From the NCBI GenBank assembly GCA_900547915.1, contig URIN01000109.1:1-5815 (forward strand): DNA of 5,815 bases, read 5' to 3'. The notes below the pieces were generated by a model. That model did no database searches, had not been told where the DNA came from, and saw only the letters and a program-made list of their open reading frames with translations. The DNA is from an uncultured Clostridium sp. (GTDB taxonomy: Bacteria; Bacillota; Clostridia; Oscillospirales; Acutalibacteraceae). The position numbers and the translations under genes were made by a program. Numbering within the stretch: position 1 is the first letter of the stretch; every line of letters starts with the position of its first letter. Positions 5,784 to 5,815 of the stretch are shown here, piece after piece.

Positions 5784-5815
5784 CTGTCTCTTATACACAT
5801 CTCCGAGCCCACGAG
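5784..5815 (-). other. Illumina Nextera adapter (non-biological)
   Basis: These 32 bases are the exact reverse complement of 13-44: the Tn5 mosaic end (5784-5802) followed by part of the Nextera read-2 adapter. They are library sequence. The genomic insert ends at 5783, in the upstream region of the LysR gene. Confidence 0.97.

Noticed and set aside
13..5815. Composite Tn5-like transposon with 32-bp terminal inverted repeats
   Set aside because: The repeats are exactly the Nextera adapter with the Tn5 mosaic end plus an index sequence, there is no transposase gene, and the interior is housekeeping metabolism.

Overview
The real genomic insert runs from about 45 to 5783. Both ends are Illumina Nextera adapter sequence: 1-44 is the end of P7, an i7 index identical to N705 and the read-2 adapter, and 5784-5815 is the same adapter inverted. 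The window is therefore a sequenced fragment or contig with untrimmed ends. The terminal inverted repeat they form is technical, not a transposon, and the first and last biological features are cut by the adapters.

The gene order pgk-tpiA-gpmI, strong purine-rich ribosome binding sites, a manganese-type BPG-independent phosphoglycerate mutase, short rho-independent terminators and moderate-to-low GC point to a Firmicute. I would guess a gut Clostridia lineage (Oscillospiraceae/Ruminococcaceae-like). That assignment is inferred from protein flavour and was not tested by any search.

Layout, left to right: 45-1213 is a 5'-truncated phosphoglycerate kinase; 1287-2054 is triosephosphate isomerase; a clean hairpin terminator (2058-2081) and a second dyad (2098-2123) fill the gap before gpmI (2155-3684). 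These three enzymes catalyse consecutive or adjoining steps of lower glycolysis: DHAP/GAP interconversion, 1,3-BPG to 3-PG with ATP formation, and 3-PG to 2-PG. Enolase does not follow gpmI. Instead a 211-bp AT-rich spacer with a good sigma-A-like promoter and a nested dyad leads to a small XRE-family repressor-like protein (3896-4234) with a strong terminator (4237-4275). After another hairpin-bearing leader comes a YhcH/YjgK/YiaL-family protein (4403-4867), a family that includes the sialic-acid anomerase NanQ. It converges on a LysR-type regulator on the minus strand (4864-5745), and the two stop codons share the palindrome TTAA.

The left two-thirds is housekeeping metabolism with strongly biased codons (16 of 17 leucines in TpiA are CTT). 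The right third is a regulatory/accessory patch with ordinary codon use. I see no defence system, mobile element, CRISPR array, RNA gene or other clearly novel system. The points worth a second look are the adapter ends, the unexplained dyads in three leaders, the zero-gap convergent gene pair and the cysteine-rich LysR effector domain.
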